A DNA stretch of 64,000 bases from Caenorhabditis elegans (taxonomy: Eukaryota > Nematoda > Chromadorea > Rhabditida > Rhabditidae), in assembly GCF_000002985.6 (NCBI RefSeq), contig NC_003284.9, positions 5,890,001-5,954,000 of the forward strand, written 5' to 3'. Positions 21,142 to 30,217 of this stretch are shown piece by piece. Every line of letters begins with the position of its first letter. Positions within the stretch are counted from its first letter, which is position 1. Below the pieces are notes generated by a model. That model was not told the DNA's origin. It did no database searches and worked only from the letters and a program-made list of their open reading frames with translations. A program made the translations under genes and the position numbers.

Positions 21142-22350
21142 TCATAATTTCCCCAAAGCGTAACCATGTGTGAATAAATTTTGAGCTAGTAGGGTTGCAG
21201 CCACGAGTAAGTCTTCCCTTGTTATTGTGTAGCCAGAATGCCGCAAAACTTCCATGCCTAAGCGAACTGTTGAGAGTACGTTTCGATTTCTGACTGTGTT
21301 AGCCTGGAAGTGCTTGTCCCAACCTTGTTTCTGAGCATGAACGCCCGCAAGCCAACATGTTAGTTGAAGCATCAGGGCGATTAGCAGCATGATATCAAAA
21401 CGCTCTGAGCTGCTCGTTCGGCTATGGCGTAGGCCTAGTCCGTAGGCAGGACTTTTCAAGTCTCGGAAGGTTTCTTCAATCTGCATTCGCTTCGAATAGA
21501 TATTAACAAGTTGTTTGGGTGTTCGAATTTCAACAGGTAAGTTAGTTGCTAGAATCCATGGCTCCTTTGCCGACGCTGAGTAGATTTTAGGTGACGGGTG
21601 GTGACAATGAGTCCGTGTCGAGCGCTGATTTTTTCGGCCTTTAGAGCGAGATTTATACAATAGAATTTGGCATGAGATTGGATTGCTTTTAGTCAGCCTC
21701 TTATAGCCTAAAGTCTTTGAGTGACTAGATGACATATCATGTAAGTTGCTGATAGGTTTCCAGTTTTCCGCTCCTAGGTCTGCATATTGTACTTTTCCTC
21801 TTACTCGACTTAACCAGTACCAACCCAGCTTCTCAACGGATTTATACCATGGCACTTTAAAGCCAGCATCACTGACAATGAGCGGTGTGGTGTTACTCGG
21901 TAGAATGCTCGCAAGGTCGGCTAGAAATTGGTCATGAGCTTTCTTTGAACATTGCTCTGAAAGCGGGAACGCTTTCTCATAAAGAGTAACAGAACGACCG
22001 TGTAGTGCGACTGAAGCTCGCAATACCATAAGCCGTTTTTGCTCACGGATATCAGACCAGTCAACAAGTACAATGGGCATCGTATTGCCCGAACAGATAA
22101 AGCTAGCATGCCAACGGTATACAGCGAGTCGCTCTTTGTGGAGGTGACGATTACCTAACAATCGGTCGATTCGTTTGATGTTATGTTTTGTTCTCGCTTT
22201 GGTTGGCAGGTTACGGCCAAGTTCGGTAAGAGTGAGAGTTTTACAGTCAAGTAAGGCGTGGCAAGCCAACGTTAAGCTGTTGAGTCGTTTTAAGTGTAAT
22301 TCGGGGCAGAATTGGTAAAGAGAGTCGTGTAAAATATCGAGTTCGCACAT
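21142..22350 (-). CDS. IS10 transposase (right copy)
   Basis: A 402-aa DDE transposase, identical in sequence to the left copy, with D97, D161 and E292 intact. It reads toward tetA. As it directly abuts the tetA break, transposition from its inside end is the likely cause of the deletion of tetR and the 5' part of tetA. Confidence 0.98.
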   Translation of the reverse strand: MCELDILHDSLYQFCPELHLKRLNSLTLACHALLDCKTLTLTELGRNLPTKARTKHNIKRIDRLLGNRHLHKERLAVYRWHASFICSGNTMPIVLVDWSDIREQKRLMVLRASVALHGRSVTLYEKAFPLSEQCSKKAHDQFLADLASILPSNTTPLIVSDAGFKVPWYKSVEKLGWYWLSRVRGKVQYADLGAENWKPISNLHDMSSSHSKTLGYKRLTKSNPISCQILLYKSRSKGRKNQRSTRTHCHHPSPKIYSASAKEPWILATNLPVEIRTPKQLVNIYSKRMQIEETFRDLKSPAYGLGLRHSRTSSSERFDIMLLIALMLQLTCWLAGVHAQKQGWDKHFQANTVRNRNVLSTVRLGMEVLRHSGYTITREDLLVAATLLAQNLFTHGYALGKL

Positions 22351-22414
22351 TTTGTTGTCTGATTATTGATTTTTGGCGAAACCATTTGATCATATGACAA
22401 GATGTGTATCTACC
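22342..22414 (+). ncRNA. RNA-OUT, antisense regulator of IS10 transposase (right copy)
   Basis: Mirror image of the left RNA-OUT: it starts TTCGCACATTTTGTTGTC and overlaps the 5' end of the right transposase gene on the opposite strand. The boundaries are approximate. Confidence 0.75.
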
Positions 22415-22457
22415 TTAACTTAATGATTTTGATAAAAATCATTAGGGGATTCATCAG

Positions 22458-22466
22458 TGCATAACT
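22458..22466 (+). other. 9-bp target site duplication, right copy (Tn10)
   Basis: TGCATAACT follows the right outside end of IS10 and matches 17848-17856 exactly. Removing 17857-22466 restores a continuous left arm (TTGAAGTTGCATAACTTCGT) that is complementary to 22570-22600 in the right arm. Confidence 0.95.
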
Positions 22467-22909
22467 TCGTTGAGATAAATTATTTTGAAAAATGATCAAC
22501 TAATATAACTAAAACTTTGTTCACTGTTATTCAACAAACATTTTGTTAGTTGATCATTTTTCAAAATAATTTATCTCAACGAAGTTATGCAACTTCAAAG
22601 TTGGTTAAATATTTTGCACAAAGTTCGTGAGATGTAGATCATTTCGACGGTTTCTTGAGAATAGAGAGTTAAAACTTGTGTAATGTACGTTTCATACATT
22701 TCTGAACAACAACATAGCAATTTCATAATTGTTTAGAAAAATGAAATTATTTGAATTTTTTGCTTTGAGTTTATCAAGAAATTTTGAGCAAAAATGAAAA
22801 AAATAAAAATTTCCAAAAAGTGCGGACAATGATTCTAGGTTCCCGAATAAAAATGAAATCACTTTAAAAATGCGCAAAAATGTTTGAATGAGTTGTTTTA
22901 CAACTTTAT

Positions 22910-23039
22910 TCAACTTACAAAAATTTTTCAAAAATAGAAGGAATCGAACCAAAGCTTAAATCTTATCAGACGCGCGCACTCCCAACTCGGCCACCGAGGA
23001 CATTTTTCAACTCAATGTGGTGGGTGTCACATTTTCGGT
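22910..23039. mobile_element. 130-bp insertion in the right foldback arm, containing a tRNA-like segment
   Basis: Complementarity between the two arms is interrupted only here: the left arm reads GCGTGACCATAAAGTTG (17522-17538) with no counterpart to these bases. The inserted DNA carries a tRNA-like stretch on the minus strand. No clear target duplication or terminal repeats were found, so the insertion mechanism is unknown. Loss of the same DNA from the left arm is a less simple alternative. Confidence 0.65.
22938..23002 (-). pseudogene. Degenerate tRNA-like sequence
   Basis: On the minus strand the segment has a good A-box-like TGGCCGAGTTGGGAG and a perfect B-box-like GGTTCGATTCC, with CTGATAA in the anticodon-loop position. 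The T-arm and anticodon stems do not pair well, and the acceptor 3' half (TTCTATT) does not complement the 5' half (GTCCTCG). It is not a functional tRNA; the internal pol III promoter boxes could still be active. Confidence 0.55.
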
Positions 23040-23248
23040 GGTCACGCAAGCTGAGATTTGCGTGCATTGCATGGTAAGACAGTGGATTTCAATGGTGTTT
23101 TTAACTGAAATTTCAAAACGTCATAACTTTGCTGAAACTTGACCGGGGCAGCTAAATTTTTTGGAGAGATCATAACTAACCCTCTTCTGTAGGAATTTTA
23201 GCATGAGAACCCCAAATCTACGGACCCCCTCAAAGACTTCCCTTGTAA

Positions 23249-23322
23249 GGAAATGTGACCCCCTCGGGGATGTGGGCCTCTAGGGGAACTTCGTGACAAC
23301 TTCGTGACAACTTCGTGATTTT
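23249..23322. repeat. Spacer and linker module before the 26-bp satellite
   Basis: GGAAATGTGACCCCCTCGGG, then three AACTTCGTGAC-type repeats and ATTTTAAATTCATC, lead into the satellite. The same module in the same orientation occurs at about 16011-16140, next to the 227-bp array. Confidence 0.75.
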
Positions 23323-25902
23323 AAATTCATCTACCGTTCTAAATTTGAAAATTCATCTACCGTTCTAAATTTGAAAATTCATCTACCGTTCTAAATTTGA
23401 AAATTCATCTACCGTTCTAAATTTGAAAATTTATCTACCGTTCTAAATTTGAAAATTCATCTACCGTTCTAAATTTGAAAATTCATCTACCGTTCTAAAT
23501 TTGAAAATTCATCTACCGTTCTAAATTTGAAAATTCATCTACCGTTCTAAATTTGAAAATTCATCTACCGTTCTAAATTTGAAAATTTATCTACCGTTCT
23601 AAATTTGAAAATTCATCTACCGTTCTAAATTTGAAAATTCATCTACCGTTCTAAATTTGAAAATTCATCTACCGTTCTAAATTTAAAAATTCATCTACCG
23701 TTCTAAATTTGAAAATTCATCTACCGTTCTAAATTTGCAACTTCATCTACCGTTCTAAATTTGAAAATTCATCTACCGTTCTAAATTTGAAAATTCATCT
23801 ACCGTTCTAAATTTGAAAATTCATCTACCGTTCTAAATTTGAAAATTCATCTACCGTTCTAAATTTGAAAATTCATCTACCGTTCTAAATTTGAAAATTC
23901 ATCTACCGTTCTAAATTTGAAAATTCATCTACCGTTCTAAATTTGAAAATTCATCTACCGTTCTAAATTTGAAAATTTATCTACCGTTCTAAATTTAAAA
24001 ATTCATCTACCGTTCTAAATTTGAAAATTTATCTACCGTTCTAAATTTGCAACTTCATCTACCGTTCTAAATTTGAAAATTCATCTACCGTTCTAAATTT
24101 GAAAATTCATCTACCGTTCTAAATTTAAAAATTCATCTACCGTTCTAAATTTGAAAATTCATCTACCGTTCTAAATTTGAAAATTCATCTACCATTCTAA
24201 ATTTGAAAATTTATCTACCGTTCTAAATTTAAAAATTCATCTACCGTTCTAAATTTGAAAATTTATCTACCGTTCTAAATTTAAAAATTCATCTACCGTT
24301 CTAAATTTGAAAATTTATCTACCGTTCTAAATTTGCAACTTCATCTACCGTTCTAAATTTGAAAATTTATCTACCGTTCTAAATTTGCAACTTCATCTAC
24401 CGTTCTAAATTTGAAAATTTATCTACCGTTCTAAATTTAAAAATTCATCTACCGTTCTAAATTTGAAAATTTATCTACCGTTCTAAATTTAAAAATTCAT
24501 CTACCGTTCTAAATTTGAAAATTTATCTACCGTTCTAAATTTAAAAATTCATCTACCGTTCTAAATTTGAAAATTTATCTACCGTTCTAAATTTGCAGCT
24601 TCATCTACCGTTCTAAATTTGAAAATTTATCTACCGTTCTAAATTTAAAAATTCATCTACCGTTCTAAATTTGAAAATTTATCTACCGTTCTAAATTTAA
24701 AAATTCATCTACCGTTCTAAATTTGAAAATTTATCTACCGTTCTAAATTTAAAAATTCATCTACCGTTCTAAATTTGAAAATTTATCTACCGTTCTAAAT
24801 TTGCAACTTCATCTACCGTTCTAAATTTGAAAATTCATCTACCGTTCTAAATTTGAAAATTCATCTACCGTTCTAAATTTGAAAATTCATCTACCGTTCT
24901 AAATTTGAAAATTTATCTACCGTTCTAAATTTAAAAATTCATCTACCGTTCTAAATTTGAAAATTTATCTACCGTTCTAAATTTAAAAATTCATCTACCG
25001 TTCTAAATTTGAAAATTTATCTACCGTTCTAAATTTGCAACTTCATCTACCGTTCTAAATTTGAAAATTTATCTACCGTTCTAAATTTGAAAATTCATCT
25101 ACCGTTCTAAATTTGAAAATTCATCTACCGTTCTAAATTTGAAAATTTATCTACCGTTCTAAATTTGAAAATTTATCTACCGTTCTAAATTTGAAAATTC
25201 ATCTACCGTTCTAAATTTGAAAATTTATCTACCGTTCTAAATTTGAAAATTCATCTACCGTTCTAAATTTGAAAATTCATCTACCGTTCTAAATTTGAAA
25301 ATTTATCTACCGTTCTAAATTTGAAAATTCATCTACCGTTCTAAATTTGAAAATTCATCTACCGTTCTAAATTTGAAAATTCATCTACCGTTCTAAATTT
25401 AAAAATTCATCTACCGTTCTAAATTTGAAAATTTATCTACCGTTCTAAATTTAAAAATTCATCTACCGTTCTAAATTTGAAAATTTATCTACCGTTCTAA
25501 ATTTAAAAATTCATCTACCGTTCTAAATTTGAAAATTTATCTACCGTTCTAAATTTAAAAATTCATCTACCGTTCTAAATTTGAAAATTTATCTACCGTT
25601 CTAAATTTAAAAATTCATCTACCGTTCTAAATTTGAAAATTTATCTACCGTTCTAAATTTGCAACTTCATCTACCATTCTAAATTTGAAAATTCATCTAC
25701 CGTTCTAAATTTGAAAATTCATCTACCGTTCTAAATTTGAAAATTCATCTACCGTTCTAAATTTGAAAATTTATCTACCGTTCTAAATTTGCAACTTCAT
25801 CTACCATTCTAAATTTGAAAATTCATCTACCGTTCTAAATTTGAAAATTCATCTACCGTTCTAAATTTGAAAATTCATCTACCGTTCTGAATTTGAAAAT
25901 TC
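23323..25902 (+). repeat. 26-bp satellite, about 99 copies
   Basis: The unit GAAAATTCATCTACCGTTCT plus AAATTT repeats with almost no length variation over 2580 bp. Three variants occur: GAAAATTC, GAAAATTT or AAAAATTC at the junction, and an occasional GCAACTTC. In the middle part the variants alternate (GAAAATTT then AAAAATTC), making a 52-bp higher-order unit punctuated by GCAACTTC units. The CTACCGTTCT core is nearly invariant; CTACCATTCT appears about three times. Confidence 0.97.
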
Positions 25903-27032
25903 CATCCCCAAGGGGCTCCCATCCCCGAGGGGCCCCATCCTAAACAAAGTATGCTAGCTTGTACGGAAGATTATTTTAAAAAATTCAGAAAATGCATCAA
26001 AAGCGTTTTTTTTTAATTCAAAAGTACTGAAAAATCATATTAAGTGCTTCTTTTTTCTTTTGTAAAACTGTTCAGCATAGTCAAATGTACTTGAAAATAC
26101 TAAACAAAGTATGCTAGATTGTAAAATAAACAATTTAAAGACACCATTGAAGACTTCGACGATTGAAATTGAGCTCTCGAATTCGCGACATTCGATCCCG
26201 AATCATTCGTGCGTTTGTGACGAACAAATCAGACAATTTCTTGCTCCAGGCGTAGATCCGGCAAGACAGCCTCTGAAACGTTTTCTTACAACAATGTTAG
26301 CAATGTGTTCTTGTTGAAAATTTGAAGGTAATGAATTAGCAAAATATTTTCAATGTTTGAAATGACTAAAAATGACGTAAAATTTCAATTCTTTTATAAA
26401 ACTTTTAAAATTTTCAATAACGTTTCATGGTAGTTCAAAGTCTCAAATGAAAATTGCTAAATTTAGCTGAACTGTCCAATTTTGTGAAACTTATCCGTGA
26501 TGCAATAGATATAAATTGATTTGTATTTAAACACTGACTCTTTTTGCAGATTTGAGTTATTTTTGGTAGATCTGCGCACAAACCATAATAAACTTTGGGC
26601 ACACATCGACCGACAAAGTACCAAATGTGCAAAGAAAATATATAAAAATCAATGCCCAGCAAGTAGGCAGGGTCAATTAAAAATAGTGAGGGTAAGTATA
26701 TTTAGCTAGATTTATAAAAATTGTTTAAACTCTACAACGAATATAAGAAATAAAATTGAACAGTCTCATTAGAGAATTTCGGGATTTTTGATTTTGTTGG
26801 CAACGTGTCCCACTTGCGTTTAAAAAATGATGTTTCTAATGACACATCGCGAAATGATTGTGTATTAATTAAACAAGAAAAAAACCGGCAGAGTAATAAA
26901 ATAAGTGGCAAGACCTGTTTCCATGTGTTGTAGTAAACCTATTTTTTCATGTACTCGATTGAAAATTTTTTGTATTGAACTCTATTTCGTATAAAAATGT
27001 TTTACTGATTGCTACATATTTTAAGTATGCGT
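25903..27032. other. Right edge of the repeat block and AT-rich flank
   Basis: CCATCCCC(A/G)AGGGGCTCCC units at 25903-25935 close the satellite. TAAACAAAGTATGCTAG occurs twice (25941 and 26101) as a 160-bp-spaced direct repeat. An exon-like open segment lies at 26550-26691 on the plus strand (TTTTTGCAG before it, GTAAGT after it), but no phase-compatible upstream exon was found. I therefore call no gene here. Confidence 0.5.
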
Positions 27033-27377
27033 TCATACCATTAAATCTATTAGAGCGTATGATTCAAGGTCCAAAAAGAACTCCCTGAACCACCTGCGAC
27101 GAGCCACTACGACGCGCCGGGAAAGTTGGATTTTATAGTCGACGGTAAGCTGCAAAATTATACCGTTTTTGAAATGTATGAAATTAGAACAACAATATTC
27201 TTACGTGACAATTCTGCATCTGGTCCATTATTGCGTCGATCATGCATGCTGCTTGGCGTCTGTCGTACTGAAAATTCATTTATTTCGAGATAAAATATGA
27301 AAATTGTCACTTACAGCAATCTGACGATAGAGAGCAAATTTGAGACGATTTTCATCAGCAATTGACATCAACTCCAT
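27033..27377 (-). CDS. Possible small three-exon gene, 80-aa product of unknown function
   Basis: Three minus-strand exons join in frame: 27377-27315 (MELMSIADENRLKFALYRQI...), 27267-27205 (YDRRQAACMIDAIMDQMQNC...) and 27149-27033, ending at TGA. The introns are 47 and 55 bp, and all four splice sites are near worm consensus (GTAAGTG, TTTTCAG, GTAAGAA, TTTTGCAG). A TGTTTCAG acceptor directly precedes the ATG, as at a trans-spliced start. The product is basic and probably helical, with no signal peptide or domain that I recognise. Against it: the plus strand has an open frame across 27069-27300 (VQKELPEPPATSHYDAPGKL at its start), and only one strand is likely to be coding. The last exon (RRVVVARRRWFREFF) could be mis-assigned. 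Confidence 0.45.
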
Positions 27378-29765
27378 CTGAAACAATCGCAAAAGTCTCA
27401 ATTAAAAAAATAACTCGCACTATAGGAAAATGACACTAATATGCAAAAAGAAAATAGAAATATATGCTTGAATGCGGCTGGGTCTCGAGGTTGTCGTGGG
27501 CGGATCACATTATTTCCGCAGCCGTTAGCAAAAATGATATTTGGAAAAAAGTCATCATACACGTAGAACAATATTCCATCAGAACAAAAAATGTGGGCGC
27601 GCATGGACATGCATGTGTGGGTTGGAAAAAGTAATTATGCAGTGTTATGGTTATGGGGTTTTATGATTATATCCGCTTGTATGTTTTCAGCGTTGAGACA
27701 AAAAGAAGTATGAATATGTATACAAGTTTATCAAGTGAATCTAAAAACCCTAGGTTCATAGATATATTCATTTTGAAATAAAATCCAAATTCTCATTTAA
27801 AACTGCAAAAATTACAAGAATATTAAAATTTTTTAAGATTAAAAAATTAGATAATATTCTGAGATAATGAAACTTATTATTTACTTGAAATGTGATTATT
27901 GAAATGTGAACACTCTACAGAAATTATGACCACAGGACAAGTAATTTTACGGTCAAATTTGCCTTTCCACAAAAAAATTCATATTCAGATTCTGCAGGTA
28001 TTCGTTAAAATTTAGGAAAAGCAACAAAATAGATCGGAGCCAGGCAGCATATGCTATTACCTGCAAACACTTCAGCAATAACTCGGATTCCTCTCGTAAA
28101 TAAATTTCGAAAATATAAACTTTTCTTAAAATATTTGGCACATATTGTTGGCACAACCTTTTTAAAATCATTGGTGGACCTACAAAGTGATGTCCAAATA
28201 TGAAAATAAAGACGAGAAACGAAACGAACTAATAATACCCGCGGCTTAATTTGAGGACAACAAACGACAGCTTCTCCATGTTTTTTGCAAAGTTGATCCT
28301 TGGAGGGCAATTTTGACAACACGTGCTGTAAAAATTTGCGGATACCAAGCCTACAGTTGATTTGTGATGTACCAATTATGAGCACGATAAATCGCGAGCC
28401 AAAACGACCACTGTTCACATTTCTGTATTTTGAGAGTTGCGATAGGCGCATTGTGCGCAATGTTGGTGGGCATGGCGGTACTTTCACAATGCTGTTGCTG
28501 CGAGGCTCTGACTCTCACGAATATTTAGTTTTGCTTTGTTTTTACGTTCGTTATATCCTTGGAATGTCATTCTCGTACCTGAAACCACCTGGAAACTGTT
28601 TTCGTTTACGCATTCTTAACCCGGAAATGTGTTTCTCGCCAAAACACAAGTTCAGCTGCAAAAATAAACTTTTTCGAGTGAATCAGGAATTTCAGAAGTT
28701 TATCAGAGACTTGTTTTTACAAAATCTACACATGTGACTGGAATTTTCAAACGTTTGAGGTAAATATTTTCAGTTTATGATGAATACGTAACTGAGATAA
28801 ATTAAATAAATAATCTTTAAGTTCACAGTCTGAATAGTCTGCAAAACCGGACACTCAAACTCTAACAATTGTTTAATTTGCCTGTCAAGGCAATTCTAAT
28901 CACTCAAAAAGTGCAAGAAGCGCACTTGTTCCCTAAAGAATGCTTCTAATCCCTTTGTACGAATTTGTACTGTCAACGAACTGTGTGGTGGAATGAGGAA
29001 GACGCAGCAAATAATCCATTGACAAACTGGGCGGGTCCGTCAAATCCGTGTGGCAAACAACTGACAGTCTAACTAACTGTTGCTGCTCATTTTCAATCAG
29101 TGCGAGCTGGCCTCCTTCCGTCGTCTACATTTCTTATTGATTATTCGGCATTCTGTTAGGAAGCATCAATGTGTTGTGACCGTTGTTACGGTCAATTTGC
29201 AAATTGAAAAAATGACCGTAATCCCGTTCACAATACATTGTTCGTTTTCTCCAAAGGTGATTCATTAAGTAAAAAGGGAATGTGGGTGTGCAAATGTGAA
29301 TGTTCTGCTGGTTTACAACCGTGGTTTACAACCAGACAGCTAAAAACGCATGCCTGGATATTAGAGAGTGACGACTATATCCATATTTATTTTGACTATT
29401 CCGTCGGCTCGAATTCCTGGTAAGATTTTCTTGTTCACATTTGAATAGGACAAATAGTGATTTCACTCGTTTTTCTTCCTTTTCTGTCTTTTATTAATTT
29501 CCTTTTTTTTTGAAAATAGCCGGAATCGTTTTTTTTTGTCGGCCAAGAGGTGAGTAGGTGTAGTACAGCAGGGGTGATAAGCCAAAGCGTCACAAGACCG
29601 GTGGCTCCCAGAACGGAAATTAAAAAAGGTGGGACTTTGGGCGGCTTAAAGTGTCACTGGTCTGGACGAGTAGATATTCGACACCCCTCTTGCACATATT
29701 ATTTGTTAGTCTGACTGAGTTTTCTCAGTCATTCAACATAAACTGTTCACATTTCTACAGGAACA
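27378..29765. other. Intergenic region upstream of nlp-44
   Basis: No supported gene. The segment 28005-28740 is less AT-rich and carries long overlapping frames on both strands (145 aa on plus at 28300-28737, 160 aa on minus at 28005-28487) without domain or splice support. The last ~400 bases probably contain the nlp-44 promoter. Confidence 0.4.
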
Positions 29766-30217
29766 ATGCTTCTCTGGATCGTCGCCACTTTGCTCATTTT
29801 TAGCCTTCCAGTGTCAACGGCTTTAGATTATAATGGTAATTGATTTTTCATCAGTATCACTAAAACATTTTGAGAATCTAACCATGATTTAATAGTAGGT
29901 ATATAGTATATCAAGTATGTACATGTAATACAATAATCCCTTATAAAAATCTACATCTTTCAGATTTCTCCTTGCAACGAATTGCTCGGGCTCCACATCC
30001 ATCATCTGCTCTCTTAGTGCCATACCCAAGAGTCGGAAAACGAAGTAACATTTTGAAGTAGGTTCAAGCAAAATGAAAAATACATTTTATGTAAAAAAGT
30101 TTTAAAATTTTGTTTTTCAGTAACAATTCCGAATCACAAAACTCTGTCCAAAAGAGACTCTACATGGCGCGTGTTGGAAAACGAGCATTTTTCTACACTC
30201 CACGTATTGGGAAATAA
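29766..30217 (+). CDS. nlp-44: CAPA/pyrokinin-like neuropeptide precursor NLP-44
   Basis: Three exons (29766-29835, 29964-30057, 30121-30217) give 86 aa. Residues 1-19 are a signal peptide (MLLWIVATLLIFSLPVSTAL). Dibasic or monobasic sites release three peptides, each followed by Gly for amidation: APHPSSALLVPYPRV-GKR, LYMARV-GKR and AFFYTPRI-GK at the C terminus. These match my memory of C. elegans NLP-44 (also called CAPA-1). The PRV and PRI ends are typical of the CAPA/pyrokinin/neuromedin-U group, whose ligands act on family A GPCRs. The spacer SNILNNNSESQNSVQ would be a by-product. The mature products are extracellular. The gene sits in a gene-poor stretch with about 11 kb of non-coding DNA downstream. 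Confidence 0.93.

Larger units (their letters stand above)
17857..22457. mobile_element. Tn10 deletion derivative, 4601 bp
   Basis: This is a composite bacterial transposon with two inverted 1329-bp IS10 copies (17857-19185 and 21129-22457) around 1943 bp carrying tetD, tetC and the 3' part of tetA. Native Tn10 is about 9.1 kb; tetR, the 5' part of tetA and the far-side genes are missing. Codon use and GC differ sharply from the worm flanks. The perfect 9-bp duplication shows it arrived by transposition as a unit, most likely from the E. coli host into a cloned worm insert. Confidence 0.97.
21129..22457 (-). mobile_element. IS10, right copy
   Basis: An inverted 1329-bp copy: inside end CTGAGAGATCCCC at 21129 fused to tetA, outside end GGGGATTCATCAG at 22457 next to the TGCATAACT duplication. 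It matches the left copy wherever I compared them, including the outer 110 bp. Confidence 0.97.
17321..23248. mobile_element. Long foldback (terminal inverted repeat) transposon, Tc4/Tc5-like, interrupted by Tn10
   Basis: The element spans 17324-23245 and is flanked by TAA at 17321-17323 and 23246-23248. Its ends are CAAGGGAAGTCTTTGAGGGG and the exact complement. Without the Tn10 and its duplicated 9 bp the element is about 1312 bp: two arms of roughly 570 bp around a loop of about 45 bp near 22515-22555. The empty site GACCCTAAGGAAATG persists at 16003, supporting insertion with a 3-bp TAA duplication inside CTAAG. Worm Tc4 and Tc5 elements duplicate TNA within CTNAG and are foldback-type, which fits; my memory that Tc5 starts CAAGGGAAG also fits but was not checked. 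No worm transposase ORF is present, so it would be non-autonomous. Confidence 0.8.

Noticed and set aside
17857-22457. Natural horizontal transfer of tetracycline-resistance genes into a nematode
   Set aside because: The unit is a standard E. coli transposon with intact IS10 ends, bacterial promoters and a perfect target duplication, with no worm introns or decay. A cloning-host insertion is far simpler.
22938-23002. Functional tRNA gene
   Set aside because: The A and B boxes are good, but acceptor, anticodon and T stems do not pair.
23323-25902. CRISPR array
   Set aside because: The 26-bp units are contiguous with no unique spacers and no cas genes, and the DNA is eukaryotic. It is a satellite.
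28005-28737. Protein-coding gene from the 145-aa plus or 160-aa minus frame
   Set aside because: The frames overlap on opposite strands, show no domain and lack a convincing splice or trans-splice context.
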